Shown here one piece after another: positions 52,269 to 61,634 of a stretch of 64,000 nt of DNA. Both the position numbers and the translations under genes were made by a program. Below the pieces are notes generated by a model that made no database searches, was not told the DNA's origin, and saw only the letters and a list, made by a program, of their open reading frames with translations. The stretch is from the NCBI RefSeq assembly GCF_000429325.1, contig NZ_AUBQ01000016.1:124001-188000 (forward strand), given 5' to 3'. The first letter of the stretch is position 1, and each line of letters starts with the position of its first letter. Source of the DNA: Fundidesulfovibrio putealis DSM 16056. GTDB taxonomy: Bacteria; Desulfobacterota; Desulfovibrionia; Desulfovibrionales; Desulfovibrionaceae.

Positions 52269-54449
52269 TTAGCGGATGAACAGCATTTCCTGGTAGGAGG
52301 GCAGGGGCCACAGGTCGTCGGCCACCACGGCTTCCAGGGCGTCGGCGTAGGAGCGCACGGAGTTCATGGCAGGCAGGACCTTCTCGCACATGAACTTGGC
52401 GTGGGCCAGGGTGTCTCCGCCTTCGTGATCCAGGAGCTTCTCCAGCTTGTCCACTTCAGCCTGCATGGCGCGCAGCTTGGCGGTCACGTCTTCCAGGGTA
52501 GCCATCTTGAAGTCGTGTCCGATGGCCTTCAGGTTGGCGCAGGCGCCGGCCAGTTCGCCCTGGTAGCGCATGGCGGCGGGGAAGATGACCGTGCGGGCCA
52601 TGCGGACAACCAGGTTGCCTTCGGTGGCCAGGGTCTTCACGTACTGCTCCAGGTAGATCTCCTGGCGGGACTTCAGTTCGGCCTCGGAGAAGATGCCGTA
52701 CTTGGTGAAGAGCTCCACCACTTCCTTGCTGGAGAGCACGGGCAGGGCTTCGGGGGTGGTCTTCAGGTTGGGCAGGCCGCGCTTGGCCGCTTCCTGGTGC
52801 CAGGCGTCGGAGTAGCCGTCGCCGTTGAAGATGACCGCGTCATGCTCCTGCATGATCTTCTGCAGAACCTTCTGGACGCCCTCGTTGAACTGGGTCTTGT
52901 TGACCTTGCCCAGCTTCTCGAGTTCGGTGGCGATGTAGTCCAGGGATTCGGTCATCATGGCGTTCAGGGCCACCTGGGCTCCGGCGATGGAGTGGGACGA
53001 GCCCACGGCGCGGAACTCGAAGCGGTTGCCGGTGAAGGCGAAGGGGCTGGTGCGGTTGCGGTCGCCCGGATCCATGGGCAGCGGGGGCAGGGTATCCACG
53101 CCGATGTGCATGACGCCCTTCTGCTTGGAGCCCTTCACTTCGCCCTTCTTGATCTGCTCGAACACGTCGGCCAGCTGCTCGCCCAGGTAGGCGCTCATGA
53201 TGGCCGGGGGAGCTTCGTTGGCGCCCAGGCGATGGTCGTTGGAGGCGGAAGCGACGGTGGCGCGCAGCAGAGCGCCGTACTTGTGCAGGGCGCGGATGGC
53301 GGCGGCGCAGAACACCAGGAACTGGGCGTTGGAGTGGGGGGTGTCGCCCGGATCGAACAGGCTGCCCAGTTCGGCGTTGCCCAGGGAGTAGTTCAGGTGC
53401 TTGCCCGAGCCGTTGATGCCCGCGAAGGGCTTCTCGTGCAGCAGGCAGATCATGCCGTAGCGCTTGGCCACGGTGCGAAGCGTGGTCATGACCAGCTGGT
53501 TGTGGTCGGTGGCCAGGTTGCCCGACTCGAAGATGGGGGCGATTTCAAACTGGCTGGGGGCCACTTCATTGTGGCGGGTCTTGACGGGAACGCCCAGCTT
53601 GTAGAGCTCGCGCTCGACTTCCATCATGAAGCTCATCACGCGGCGGGGAACCACGCCGAAGTACTGGTCCTCGAACTCCTGGCCCTTGGCGGGCTTGGCG
53701 CCGAACAGCGAGCGGCCGGAGATGAGGATGTCGGGGCGCGAGAACACGAAGTTGCGGTCGATCAGGAAGTATTCCTGCTCGGCGCCGGCGAAGGAGGTCA
53801 CGGGCGACTTGGTGGTGACTCCGAACAGCTTCAGCACGCGCTTGGCCTGCTTGTTCAGCGACTGGAGCGAACGCAGCAGCGGGGTCTTCTTGTCCAGGGC
53901 CTCGCCGGTCCAGGAGACGAACGCGGTGGGGATGCACAGGAAGGTGCCGTTGGGGTTCTCGTAGATGTAGGCGGGGCTGGTGACGTCCCAGGCGGTGTAG
54001 CCACGGGCTTCGAAGGTGGCGCGCAGGCCGCCGGAGGGGAAGCTGGAGGCGTCGGGCTCGCCCTGGATGAGCATCTTGCCGGAGAATTCCGCGACCGCGC
54101 CGCCCTTGCCGTCGGGGACAAGGAAGGCGTCGTGCTTTTCGGCGGTCAGGCCGGTCAGGGGATAGAACACGTGGGTGAAGTGGGTGGCGCCCTTCTCGAT
54201 GGCCCAGTCCTTCATGGCGTTGGCGACGACGTCGGCAACAGAGGGATCAAGCTTCTCGCCGAAGGCGATGGTCTTCTTCAGGGACTTGTACACGCCCTTG
54301 GGCAGACGCTCGGACATGACCTTGTCGTTGAAGACGTTGGAGCCGAACACGTCGGTGGGCTTGGTGTCGTGAAAGTTGAGGGGCGCGTGAGCCGGCTGAT
54401 AATTGATGATGGCCGAAATGGCGTCCAGGCGAGCCTTGATTCCACTCAT
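52269..54449 (-). CDS. glnN: Type III glutamine synthetase
   Basis: 726 residues from ATG 54449, the size of GSIII (types I and II are far shorter). It makes glutamine from glutamate, ammonia and ATP. GSIII features: an N-terminal [64 protein letters not shown] with catalytic Glu residues, [31 protein letters not shown] and [16 protein letters not shown]. The C-terminal 200 residues are helical and unique to the family. It stands alone, with no glnB or ntrBC nearby. I found no sigma-54 promoter upstream. Confidence 0.97.
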   Translation of the reverse strand: MSGIKARLDAISAIINYQPAHAPLNFHDTKPTDVFGSNVFNDKVMSERLPKGVYKSLKKTIAFGEKLDPSVADVVANAMKDWAIEKGATHFTHVFYPLTGLTAEKHDAFLVPDGKGGAVAEFSGKMLIQGEPDASSFPSGGLRATFEARGYTAWDVTSPAYIYENPNGTFLCIPTAFVSWTGEALDKKTPLLRSLQSLNKQAKRVLKLFGVTTKSPVTSFAGAEQEYFLIDRNFVFSRPDILISGRSLFGAKPAKGQEFEDQYFGVVPRRVMSFMMEVERELYKLGVPVKTRHNEVAPSQFEIAPIFESGNLATDHNQLVMTTLRTVAKRYGMICLLHEKPFAGINGSGKHLNYSLGNAELGSLFDPGDTPHSNAQFLVFCAAAIRALHKYGALLRATVASASNDHRLGANEAPPAIMSAYLGEQLADVFEQIKKGEVKGSKQKGVMHIGVDTLPPLPMDPGDRNRTSPFAFTGNRFEFRAVGSSHSIAGAQVALNAMMTESLDYIATELEKLGKVNKTQFNEGVQKVLQKIMQEHDAVIFNGDGYSDAWHQEAAKRGLPNLKTTPEALPVLSSKEVVELFTKYGIFSEAELKSRQEIYLEQYVKTLATEGNLVVRMARTVIFPAAMRYQGELAGACANLKAIGHDFKMATLEDVTAKLRAMQAEVDKLEKLLDHEGGDTLAHAKFMCEKVLPAMNSVRSYADALEAVVADDLWPLPSYQEMLFIR

Positions 54450-55098
54450 AGGGCGATCTCCATAATGGGTTGAGATTCGAGATGGTGTGACGCGGCCATT
54501 CCTGCGTGGCAAGAGGGCCGCGAAGCCGGAGTGTTCCAGGGGGAGCCGCCAGGGCGCGTGGGCGCTTGGCAGACCCGTCCGAAAAGGCTGTGCAGGAGCG
54601 TTGCCGGCGAGCAGGGCGCGTGAGTGGCGCAAAATTGTGGAATGCGTGGATCCCTTGAGGCCATCAGGCGTCGTGCTCCTTCTTTCGCTGTCTGCATTTT
54701 CAATAATGTAAATTGGTCGATTGAAAAAGTAAAGACGGCAAAAGTGGAAAATCTGCCTCGTGAGGTTCTTTTTTCGACAAATGAGGGTTCCGGGTTGCTC
54801 CAGAGTGCCTGCCGGGCCTGTCCGAGAGCTGATTTCCGGCTTTGTCTCCCCAAAATTTCAATAAATTGCCCGTCCGGACTAAAATGCCGATTTTTACGGT
54901 AATCGCTAAAAATCGCAGATGGGAGGATGAGGCGTCGTAGCCCGCGAAACGTGCAACCGCCACGCTTCCGGCATGGACGCACGCTCCGAAGCGGCCGCGC
55001 CTGCCCGATGATCCGAGAGTTGCCCCCGGGGCTGGAACGAAGATTGCTTCATAGCTCGCAGAATGCCCAGGGAACGACCTGGAACGGAGGATTTGCTT
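54450..55098. other. Intergenic region, 649 bp, with two inverted repeats
   Basis: No gene is supported. Two inverted repeats stand out: TTTTCAAT / ATTGAAAA (54697-54704 and 54720-54727, 15-bp spacer) and CGATTTTT / AAAAATCG (54888-54895 and 54908-54915, 12-bp spacer). Both fall in an AT-rich middle part that should hold the promoters of the divergent glnN and YkgJ-like genes. Confidence 0.5.
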
Positions 55099-55719
55099 AT
55101 GTTCGACGCATCGCCCGACAGCTCTTTGACGCACCTCTGGCTGCCGAGCCTCATCAAGGCCCAGGCAATCATGGACGTGGGCGTCCGTCTGGCTATCCGG
55201 CACGAGTCTGCCGTGCGCGGCGAAGCTCCGGCCTGCCGCGAGCAATGCGCGGGTTGCTGCTCCTCCAGGCACATGGCGGCCACCTCCCTGGAAATAGCCG
55301 GGGCCGCGTGGCATCTGAAGCGCGAATCGTCCCCGCGCAGCCTAGCTGCGCTGGACCGCCTTTGGGGAAACGGGCCGGACGAAGGCGGCGAGGAGGGCTG
55401 TCCGCTTCTGGTGGACGGCGTCTGCGCCGCCTATTCCATGCGTTTCTTGTCGTGCAGGCAGCTTGTGGTGTTCGGGCGCTCCTGCTCCATGGGCGAAGAC
55501 CCTTTCCGCACGCGCCGGGCAGACGTGCTGACACCGCTTCGAACCTACGCCTTCAAGGCATATTCCCTGCTGTTGCCCCACCTCGGCGTGATCGGCATGC
55601 CCGGAAGTCCCGGCGAGATGGACGCCTTGTTGGCCGGGTTGACGCAGCCAGTTCGCGCCCATGGCGGGCCGGTTCACATCTGCGCTGTTTCGGGAGTGGC
55701 CGGGGCGCGCGCGGCCTGA
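55099..55719 (+). CDS. YkgJ-type cysteine-cluster protein
   Basis: 206 residues from ATG 55099 (GGAACGGAGG upstream). Cys residues come as EQCAGCCSS, EEGCPLLVDGVCAAY, FLSCRQ and SCSMGED, a pattern of the YkgJ family thought to bind a zinc ion or an Fe-S cluster. Reaction unknown. Divergent from glnN and followed by a terminator, so transcribed alone. Confidence 0.82.
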   Translation: MFDASPDSSLTHLWLPSLIKAQAIMDVGVRLAIRHESAVRGEAPACREQCAGCCSSRHMAATSLEIAGAAWHLKRESSPRSLAALDRLWGNGPDEGGEEGCPLLVDGVCAAYSMRFLSCRQLVVFGRSCSMGEDPFRTRRADVLTPLRTYAFKAYSLLLPHLGVIGMPGSPGEMDALLAGLTQPVRAHGGPVHICAVSGVAGARAA

Positions 55720-55776
55720 GCGCTTTCCACTCTTCCGATTTTTACAGACGCGGCGAAGAAGACGCGCCTGAACGGG

Positions 55777-55816
55777 AAAACGCCCGGTCCTGCATGCAAG
55801 CAGGGCCGGGCGTTTC
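55777..55816. terminator. Terminator between the YkgJ-like and acyltransferase genes
   Basis: AACGCCCGGTCCTGC and GCAGGGCCGGGCGTT form a 15-bp stem (one mismatch), flanked by AAAA and TTTCAT, so it can serve both convergent genes. Confidence 0.8.
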
Positions 55817-55853
55817 ATATTGTCCGTTCGGACTTTGTGCTCCGAAATCTGCC

Positions 55854-56981
55854 TCAGCCGATCTTGGCGTTGATCTTTGCCACGACGGAATCGACCACCA
55901 TCGCCGACCACACGGACAGCAGGCCGCAGACGCCCGTCAGGAAGATGAACGCCGGGAACGGCTCCATGTGGGGGACCGTCCATCCGGCTGCATACCCCAG
56001 GATGGGCTGGTGCATGAGGTAGATGCTGTAGGACGCGGCAGCGAACTTGGCTACCGGACCCCAGGTGCCGAAGCGGTCCATGGTGTCGGAGAAGAAGATC
56101 ACCATTCCGGCGCAGAAGACCACGGACAGCCAGTACATGTGCGTAATCAGCAGCACCGGGCCGGGGATGCCGAACAGCAGGCCCCAGAGCGTGAGCCCGA
56201 TAAGTCCGGCCCAGGCAGCCCTGCGCTTGCCGCCGAAGGCCGCTCCGAGCGACAGACCCTGCCCAAGCACCGGGTTGGCGGCAGGGTCGCGCCAGAGGCA
56301 GGCCAGGAACATGCCCAGGGCGAACTCGCCCAAACGGAAGGGCAGGTTGAAATAGAACAGGTAGTTGCCCATGGCGAAGATGGAGCCGGGCATGGCCTTG
56401 GCCAGCACCTCGAGAATCGCCCAGAACACCCAGCAGCCGCCGCACAGCCACAGTGCTGCACGCTTGGGGCCGAGTCTCGTAAACAGTTTGAAGAGCAGGG
56501 GGAAGGCCAGGTAGAACTGCGCCAGAAGGCCCATCCACCAGTAGGCCGGGACGATGTCGAAGAAAACTGCTGGATTGAGCGTGTGCACGAAGAACACGTG
56601 CTGCAGGAAGGAGCTGACGAAGTCGGCCCCGGCCTTGCCCATGACCAGGGCGACCACGCTCCAGAACAGGAGGCTGACGTAGTAGTTGGGACAGATGCGC
56701 AGCAGGCGGTGGCGCAGGAAGTCCAGGTAGCCGGGAACGGGCCTGCCCGTGGGACCTGCGAAGGGCAGGGTGAGCACGAAGCCGGTGACGATGTTGAAGA
56801 GGATCACGCCCAGCCAGCCTTGGCTGAGGATGGCTCCGAATGCCGGTCCCATGGGGTTCTCGGTGCCTGCCTTGGGAACGTCGGACCAGAGATGATACAG
56901 AAAGATTCCGGTCATGGCGATGACGCGCATGACCTCTATCTGGCCCAGCGTCTTCTTTTTGGCGGGTGCTTGGGTACTCAT
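55854..56981 (-). CDS. Acyltransferase-3 family membrane O-acyltransferase
   Basis: 375 residues with about ten transmembrane helices. The family signature includes an early Arg/His region (EVMRVIAMTGIFLYHLW, catalytic-type His), PGYLDFLRHRLLRICPNYY and YSIYLMHQPILGY near the end. Members O-acetylate or O-acylate surface sugars (LPS, exopolysaccharide, Nod factors). It overlaps the BNR-repeat gene by ATGA with GAGG upstream, so the two proteins are made together, probably acting on one glycan. Confidence 0.9.
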   Translation of the reverse strand: MSTQAPAKKKTLGQIEVMRVIAMTGIFLYHLWSDVPKAGTENPMGPAFGAILSQGWLGVILFNIVTGFVLTLPFAGPTGRPVPGYLDFLRHRLLRICPNYYVSLLFWSVVALVMGKAGADFVSSFLQHVFFVHTLNPAVFFDIVPAYWWMGLLAQFYLAFPLLFKLFTRLGPKRAALWLCGGCWVFWAILEVLAKAMPGSIFAMGNYLFYFNLPFRLGEFALGMFLACLWRDPAANPVLGQGLSLGAAFGGKRRAAWAGLIGLTLWGLLFGIPGPVLLITHMYWLSVVFCAGMVIFFSDTMDRFGTWGPVAKFAAASYSIYLMHQPILGYAAGWTVPHMEPFPAFIFLTGVCGLLSVWSAMVVDSVVAKINAKIG

Positions 56982-58537
56982 GGGGCCTCACGGGTTAGGG
57001 GTTCGAAGTCGGAATCGGAGAACCACGTGCCGCGCACGTGACTGCTCCGGCTTGGCTGATAGTCCGGCTGGTCGCCGCCTCCATGGTGGTAGGCGCAGAA
57101 ATAGCTGCCGTCGGGCAGGGCGTCCCAGCCGGAGTAGCCGTAGTCGCCGGAGTTGGCGCTGCGGTCGTTGGCCAGTTCCAGAACGCGGGCGCGGACGTAG
57201 GCGTCGGGATGCCCCATGTCGTGGGTCCAGTTCCAGGAGTAGTCTCGCTCGTAGCGCGGTTCCTGGATGGCGTAGGACACGCTGCGCCACAGGTGCCTGC
57301 CGCCGTTTAGCTCCTTGGTGGCCGCGTTGCCGAAAAGCGCCGCGCGGGTCTCCGCCTGGAGCTTGTCCGCCGGGTATGTCCCGGCCGGTTCCCCGTTGAC
57401 CACGGCCTCCACGCTACCCGGCGTGTAGCGCAGCGTGATGGAGAGCGGCTGTCCCTTGGGCACGGGGAGGGGCTCGGCGTCCTTGGCCGGAGGAAGGACG
57501 CTGTCTGGCTGAAGCCGCCACCAGCCGCCGAAATGAATGGCGCAGGCCTTTTCCTGGGCTTCTTCCACCAGCACCTCTGCGCTGAGTTGCGCTCTGGCCC
57601 GTTCCGGATCGGTCATGGGGCGCAGGGCGTAACGCACCGCGCGGTCCAGCCCCGCTTCGTTCTCAATGAGCAGTCCTTGCGGCGTCAGCGTGGGATTGTC
57701 CGGCGCGGGGTGCAGGCCGTGGACCTCGTAGTCGCGGTCGAGGTCCTCGAAGCTGCCCAGCCACGCGGCGGTACCGCCGTCGGGCCCCACGTTGCGGTAG
57801 GTCACCAGCAGCCTGCCGGACGGGGTGACCCCGATGGTGGGGCGATGCCCCGCGATGGGCGTCGGTCTGGGCAGGCTCCAGGTGGCTCCCTGGTCCTCGG
57901 AGAGGCATATGTACATGGGCTCGAAGACGAAGGAGTTCTCTCGCAGGATGGCCAGGAGCCTGCCGTCCGGCAGGGTGGTCATGGAGGCCTCGCACAGCAC
58001 GAGATTGGGATCAAAGGCCAGCACGGAATAGGGACGCCAGGTGCGCCCCTGGTTGCCCGAAGCATAGACCAGCTGCTCAGAGGGAGCCTGGCGGATCTTG
58101 GGCGAGCCGACTTCGCCGCGATGGGTGTGCGCGGTGGTCAGGAAATGATCGGGCCGTATCTGCAATACCCGGTCGGGGATGGGCATGTACGCGCCGGTGT
58201 AGGGGGCGCGGCTGAAGGTTTCGCCGTGGTCCAGGCTCCAGAACTGGTTTTGGGAGTGGTCGTCGATGACCAGCACTCGCGCGTCCTCCAGCAGGGTGAT
58301 CCTGGCGCAATGCCCGACGGCGGGATTCAGATAGCGCGGCGGGCTCCAGGTTTTGCCCAGGTCCAGACTGGACGAGTACAGCAGGTCGGCCCGGCTGGCC
58401 ACGTGCTGGTCGGACTGGCGGTAGACGCAGAGAAGGCGTCCGTCGCCGGTGCGGCGCACGTCGGGGAAGCAGATGTAATGCCCAGGCCGCGAATCAATGA
58501 CCACATGCCGGGAGAAGTCGTCGGAAATGCTTGGCAT
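56978..58537 (-). CDS. BNR/Asp-box repeat protein (sialidase-like fold)
   Basis: 519 residues from ATG 58537 with GGAGG upstream. A six-bladed propeller is indicated by Asp-boxes: SSLDLGKTWSP, SLDHGETFSR, SGNQGRTWRP and SEDQGATWSL. The start lacks a signal peptide. It also lacks the Arg-Ile-Pro motif of true sialidases (the equivalent region reads CFPDVRRTGDGRLL). The C-terminal third (about 310-430) looks like a LamG-type beta-sandwich insert. A glycoside-binding or glycosidase role is likely but sialic acid is not shown. It overlaps the acyltransferase gene. Confidence 0.82.
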   Translation of the reverse strand: MPSISDDFSRHVVIDSRPGHYICFPDVRRTGDGRLLCVYRQSDQHVASRADLLYSSSLDLGKTWSPPRYLNPAVGHCARITLLEDARVLVIDDHSQNQFWSLDHGETFSRAPYTGAYMPIPDRVLQIRPDHFLTTAHTHRGEVGSPKIRQAPSEQLVYASGNQGRTWRPYSVLAFDPNLVLCEASMTTLPDGRLLAILRENSFVFEPMYICLSEDQGATWSLPRPTPIAGHRPTIGVTPSGRLLVTYRNVGPDGGTAAWLGSFEDLDRDYEVHGLHPAPDNPTLTPQGLLIENEAGLDRAVRYALRPMTDPERARAQLSAEVLVEEAQEKACAIHFGGWWRLQPDSVLPPAKDAEPLPVPKGQPLSITLRYTPGSVEAVVNGEPAGTYPADKLQAETRAALFGNAATKELNGGRHLWRSVSYAIQEPRYERDYSWNWTHDMGHPDAYVRARVLELANDRSANSGDYGYSGWDALPDGSYFCAYHHGGGDQPDYQPSRSSHVRGTWFSDSDFEPLTREAP

Positions 58538-58620
58538 TGCAGGCCCTCCAAGCTGTCTACGTGCCTGCAATAATGCGCGATGTCAAAGCTTTCGGAGTAT
58601 GCCGGGAATGCGGGAGCGTG

Positions 58621-59811
58621 TCAGGCGCTGGCGGAGGCGAGTGAGTCGTCCAGAGGGCCGCAGGACAAGTTGTCCGGCAGAGGAAAACGGATCGTGAAGG
58701 CGGTCCCCTCAGGGCCGGTCTCAACTTCCAGGCCGCCGTGGAGTTGGCGGGCGAGGTTGGTGACAAGTTGCAGGCCAAGGGTATCGGCCTGGTTCACGTC
58801 AAAGCCAGGAGGCAGGCCTACACCGTTATCCCTGACGCACAGGACCGCATGGTTGTTTTCAGTCCAGGCGTGGGGGCGGATAATGCCGGTGGTGCGCCCT
58901 GTGAAGGCGTGCTTGAGACTGTTGGTGACCAGCTCGTTCAGGATCAGTCCGCAGGGGATGGCGCTGTCCACTGACAGGTAGAATTCCTCGCTGTGGATGT
59001 CCGGGGTGACGCTCAGGTTCTTGGGGCTGTACGCCTGGATGAGGAAGACGGTCAGTTCACTCAGATAGCTGGCGAAATCGATCCGGCACAGATCCTTGGA
59101 CCGGTAGAGCTTCTCATGAACCAGGGCCATGGCCCTGACCCGCGCCTGGCTGTCCTGGAAGGCGGCGGACAGCAGCGGGTCCTCGAAGCGCAACGCCTGG
59201 AGCGACAACAGGCTGGTGACCACCTGGAGGTTGTTCTTGACGCGGTGATGGACTTCCTTGAGCAGGACCTCCTTTTCGGAGAGGGAGGAACGCAGTGCGG
59301 TTTCCACGGTCTGGCGTTCGATTATCTCGGCGCGCAGCTTGGCGGTGCGTTTGCGCACCAGAGCTTCGAGGCGCTCGCGGTGGAGCTGGTTTTCCCTGAT
59401 GAGCGTGACGCGCTCCAATGCCCTGGCCAGGGCGTATTCCAGGATGGCCATGTCCTCGATGGGCTTGGTGATGAAATCCCAGGCACCCAGGCGCAGGGCG
59501 GCGATGACGTCCTGGATGGCCCCGGTGCCGGAAATGACGATCACCGGGAGGTGCGGGTGCGACAGCGACACCGTTCGAAGGACGTCCAGCCCGGAGATGC
59601 CGGGCATGGCCAGGTCGAGAAGGACGGCGTCGTATGTGTTTGCGTTGATGCGTTCCAGCCCGACCGTACCGTCCTGGGCCTGGTCCACGGTATGTCCCAG
59701 GTCTCCGAGATAGGCGGCAATAGCCCTGCGGATCGCGGCTGCGTCATCGACGCAGAGAATCCGCAGCTTGCGCTGCCCGAGTCCTGCGGTCGTTGGCACA
59801 TGCGTCTCCAT
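58621..59811 (-). CDS. Receiver-histidine kinase hybrid (HisKA_2 type)
   Basis: 396 residues. Receiver domain at about 16-135 with Asp66 (AVLLDLAMPG), TG at about 95 and ITKP at about 116, then a coiled-coil linker and a HisKA_2 domain with EVHHRVKNNLQ (His188/His189), followed by a HATPase (about 275-380; LILNELVTNSLKHAF, VRDNGVGLPPGF, GLQLVTNLARQLHGG). It has no membrane segment. It probably takes a phosphate at the receiver and tunes its own kinase. It begins 7 bp after the L,D-transpeptidase stop, so the two share a transcript. The cognate partner is unknown. Confidence 0.92.
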   Translation of the reverse strand: METHVPTTAGLGQRKLRILCVDDAAAIRRAIAAYLGDLGHTVDQAQDGTVGLERINANTYDAVLLDLAMPGISGLDVLRTVSLSHPHLPVIVISGTGAIQDVIAALRLGAWDFITKPIEDMAILEYALARALERVTLIRENQLHRERLEALVRKRTAKLRAEIIERQTVETALRSSLSEKEVLLKEVHHRVKNNLQVVTSLLSLQALRFEDPLLSAAFQDSQARVRAMALVHEKLYRSKDLCRIDFASYLSELTVFLIQAYSPKNLSVTPDIHSEEFYLSVDSAIPCGLILNELVTNSLKHAFTGRTTGIIRPHAWTENNHAVLCVRDNGVGLPPGFDVNQADTLGLQLVTNLARQLHGGLEVETGPEGTAFTIRFPLPDNLSCGPLDDSLASASA

Positions 59812-59818
59812 GAGGGAG

Positions 59819-60841
59819 TCAGGGCTTGGCCTGGGCCTGCATCTGCGGAGCTGAGTCCCCGATGATGAGGTAGCGGCCTGGATACGTCACAGGCTTGCGG
59901 TCTTTCTTCAGAAGCCACGAGTCGGGGCGGGTCTTGGCCCATTCCTCGTAGTTGCGGTCCAGGATGGCGTAGGTGTCCAGGAATTTGTTGAGTCCCTGGG
60001 AAATGCGCACGCAGCCTTTGGAGTCGGTTCTCCCGAGGCGGGGTTCGCCCTTGTCGGGGTCGGTGGAGTGCATGAGCAGGCGCATCTGGCTGATGGTCTC
60101 GCCCGCCTTGTATTTCTTGAGGCTCTTCTGGTCGCCGAAATCCCAGACGCGGCTGTCCTTGGAGCCCAGGCCGCGCCATCCGTCCTGGTTGGGGGTGCCC
60201 ATGGCGCGGTAGGAGAAGTTCTCCAGGGCGTTTTCGAAGACCCCGGTGGGGGTGACGAAATAGTCCCCGCCCTTCTCGATGTTCCCCGAGGAGATGAGGT
60301 CTGCTCCAAGGAACTCGATGCGGTCGCTGGCTGAGTCGTATAGGCCCACAAGAATAAACTGTGTCTGCGGGTTGCGGTCGGCGTAGGCGAAATACTGGGT
60401 GCCGGAGAAACTCAGTCCCGCCTTGGCCATCTGGGCAGCCACGTCCTTGCGGGCGAAGTCGAAGTAGGCCTGATCCAGTTGCTCCAGGCGCTGGCGGCGC
60501 TGCTCGAGGATCTGCTGTATCTTCGGCGCGCTGGCCCACATTTTCTTTGTTCGCTCCAGTCGGTCGATGGTGGGTTTGCGTACGCCCTGCTGGAAGATGG
60601 CGCGCATCTGGGCCAGCTCCTCATGGGGAAGAGGCGAAGCGGTCTGGCCGGCGGAATCCTGGGAAAGGGAAGCCTGGGTGGCTCGCACAGGCCGGGCCTG
60701 CGAGGCCGGGGGAACGTCCTGCTGTCCGTAGGCCGCGTGCCAACCGGCGGCCAGGCAGACCGGCAAGGCTATCCCCGCGACGAACGCCGTGGCCAACTTG
60801 GCTTGGGGGGATTTTTTCCTGCTCTTCTTAGGCGTGGGCAT
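59819..60841 (-). CDS. L,D-transpeptidase (YkuD domain)
   Basis: 340 residues from ATG 60841. A basic N-terminus and one membrane/signal helix (about 15-38) are followed by a coiled-coil/linker (to about 140) and a YkuD domain with the catalytic HSTDPD (His258) and SKGCVRIS (Cys277) motifs. It would form 3-3 crosslinks or attach proteins to peptidoglycan in the periplasm. Other members may have hydrolytic roles. The receiver-kinase gene follows at once; an NlpC/P60 gene lies upstream. Confidence 0.92.
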   Translation of the reverse strand: MPTPKKSRKKSPQAKLATAFVAGIALPVCLAAGWHAAYGQQDVPPASQARPVRATQASLSQDSAGQTASPLPHEELAQMRAIFQQGVRKPTIDRLERTKKMWASAPKIQQILEQRRQRLEQLDQAYFDFARKDVAAQMAKAGLSFSGTQYFAYADRNPQTQFILVGLYDSASDRIEFLGADLISSGNIEKGGDYFVTPTGVFENALENFSYRAMGTPNQDGWRGLGSKDSRVWDFGDQKSLKKYKAGETISQMRLLMHSTDPDKGEPRLGRTDSKGCVRISQGLNKFLDTYAILDRNYEEWAKTRPDSWLLKKDRKPVTYPGRYLIIGDSAPQMQAQAKP

Positions 60842-60892
60842 AACGCTGAGTCCGTCACACTGAATTTTTAATACCCTATATGATGGACCGTC

Positions 60893-60929
60893 AAAAGAAA
60901 AGGGCGGGAGCATGCCGCTTCCGCCCTTG
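60893..60929 (-). terminator. Terminator after the NlpC/P60 gene
   Basis: On the minus strand AAGGGCGG and CCGCCCTT pair around a 13-base loop and are followed by TTCTTTTGAC, 64 bp after the stop at 60993 and just before the L,D-transpeptidase gene. Confidence 0.7.
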
Positions 60930-60992
60930 AGCTTGAGAAACCGGAAGGCGGCATCGCTGGAATTGGCCAGGATGTGCCGCCGTGCACCGGGT

Positions 60993-61634
60993 CTAGAAGA
61001 CCCTGCGTGCTCCCGTGTACTTGCGCTCCCATACGGGTTCGTCCAGGCTGGAAATTTTGACGGTGTCGCCGGAGCTGGAGCTATGGATGAACTTGTTGTC
61101 TTCCAGGTAGATGCCGACGTGGGTGATGCGCTTTTTGTTGCCGAAGAAGACCAGGTCGCCCTTGCGGAGCTGGGCCTTGGCGATCACTTTGCCTTCCTGG
61201 AACTGCTCGCGGGAGCTGCGGGGCAGGTTCACGCCGAGCTTGCTGTACACCCAGGTGGTGAAGCCGGAGCAGTCGAAACCGGTGCCGGGTTCGGTGCCGC
61301 CGGAGCGGTACAGGGTGCCGATCTGGCTGAAGGCCAGGGTGACGAGGCGCTGGTCGTGCTTGCTGCCGGTGAAACCGGTGAGTTCGAAGGGATTCTTGGA
61401 ACCAGCCACCACGCTCGGCACGGGCAGGGCGCAGAATTTCGCACCGGTGAAGTGCAGAAACGGCGAGGTCGGTTCGAATTCGGTTGCGGCGGCTTCGGTT
61501 GCGGCAGCGTTTTCAGCGAGGTTTTGACGGGAGGCAGACTGTTTTGAACCGCAAGCGGTGGTGGTGAGCAGGATGGCGAGCACCAGCATGGTGCGTACGG
61601 TCATCCAGGGGGCAAGGGGTGTGGTGCGTGGCAT
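60993..61634 (-). CDS. NlpC/P60 cell-wall hydrolase lipoprotein
   Basis: 213 residues. A lipoprotein signal has the lipobox TTTAC (Cys28). The NlpC/P60 domain (about 95-213) has the catalytic DCSGF (Cys122), ITHVGIYL (His172) and FIHSSS (His184). It cleaves peptide bonds in peptidoglycan stems from the outer-membrane face. Lipid addition would need Lgt, encoded at 9223. A TPxTAF-type start is uncertain: ATG 61634 is used; other ATGs (61604, 61589) give the same signal sequence. Confidence 0.92.
   Translation of the reverse strand: MPRTTPLAPWMTVRTMLVLAILLTTTACGSKQSASRQNLAENAAATEAAATEFEPTSPFLHFTGAKFCALPVPSVVAGSKNPFELTGFTGSKHDQRLVTLAFSQIGTLYRSGGTEPGTGFDCSGFTTWVYSKLGVNLPRSSREQFQEGKVIAKAQLRKGDLVFFGNKKRITHVGIYLEDNKFIHSSSSGDTVKISSLDEPVWERKYTGARRVF

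Noticed and set aside
52401-54473. Plus-strand open frame of 690 codons antisense to the glutamine synthetase gene
   Set aside because: Shadow frame; Gly/Val/Gln-rich with no recognisable fold.
54927-57041. Plus-strand frame of 704 codons across the YkgJ-like gene, its terminator and the acyltransferase gene
   Set aside because: It crosses a terminator and two better-supported genes in other frames; composition is that of a shadow.
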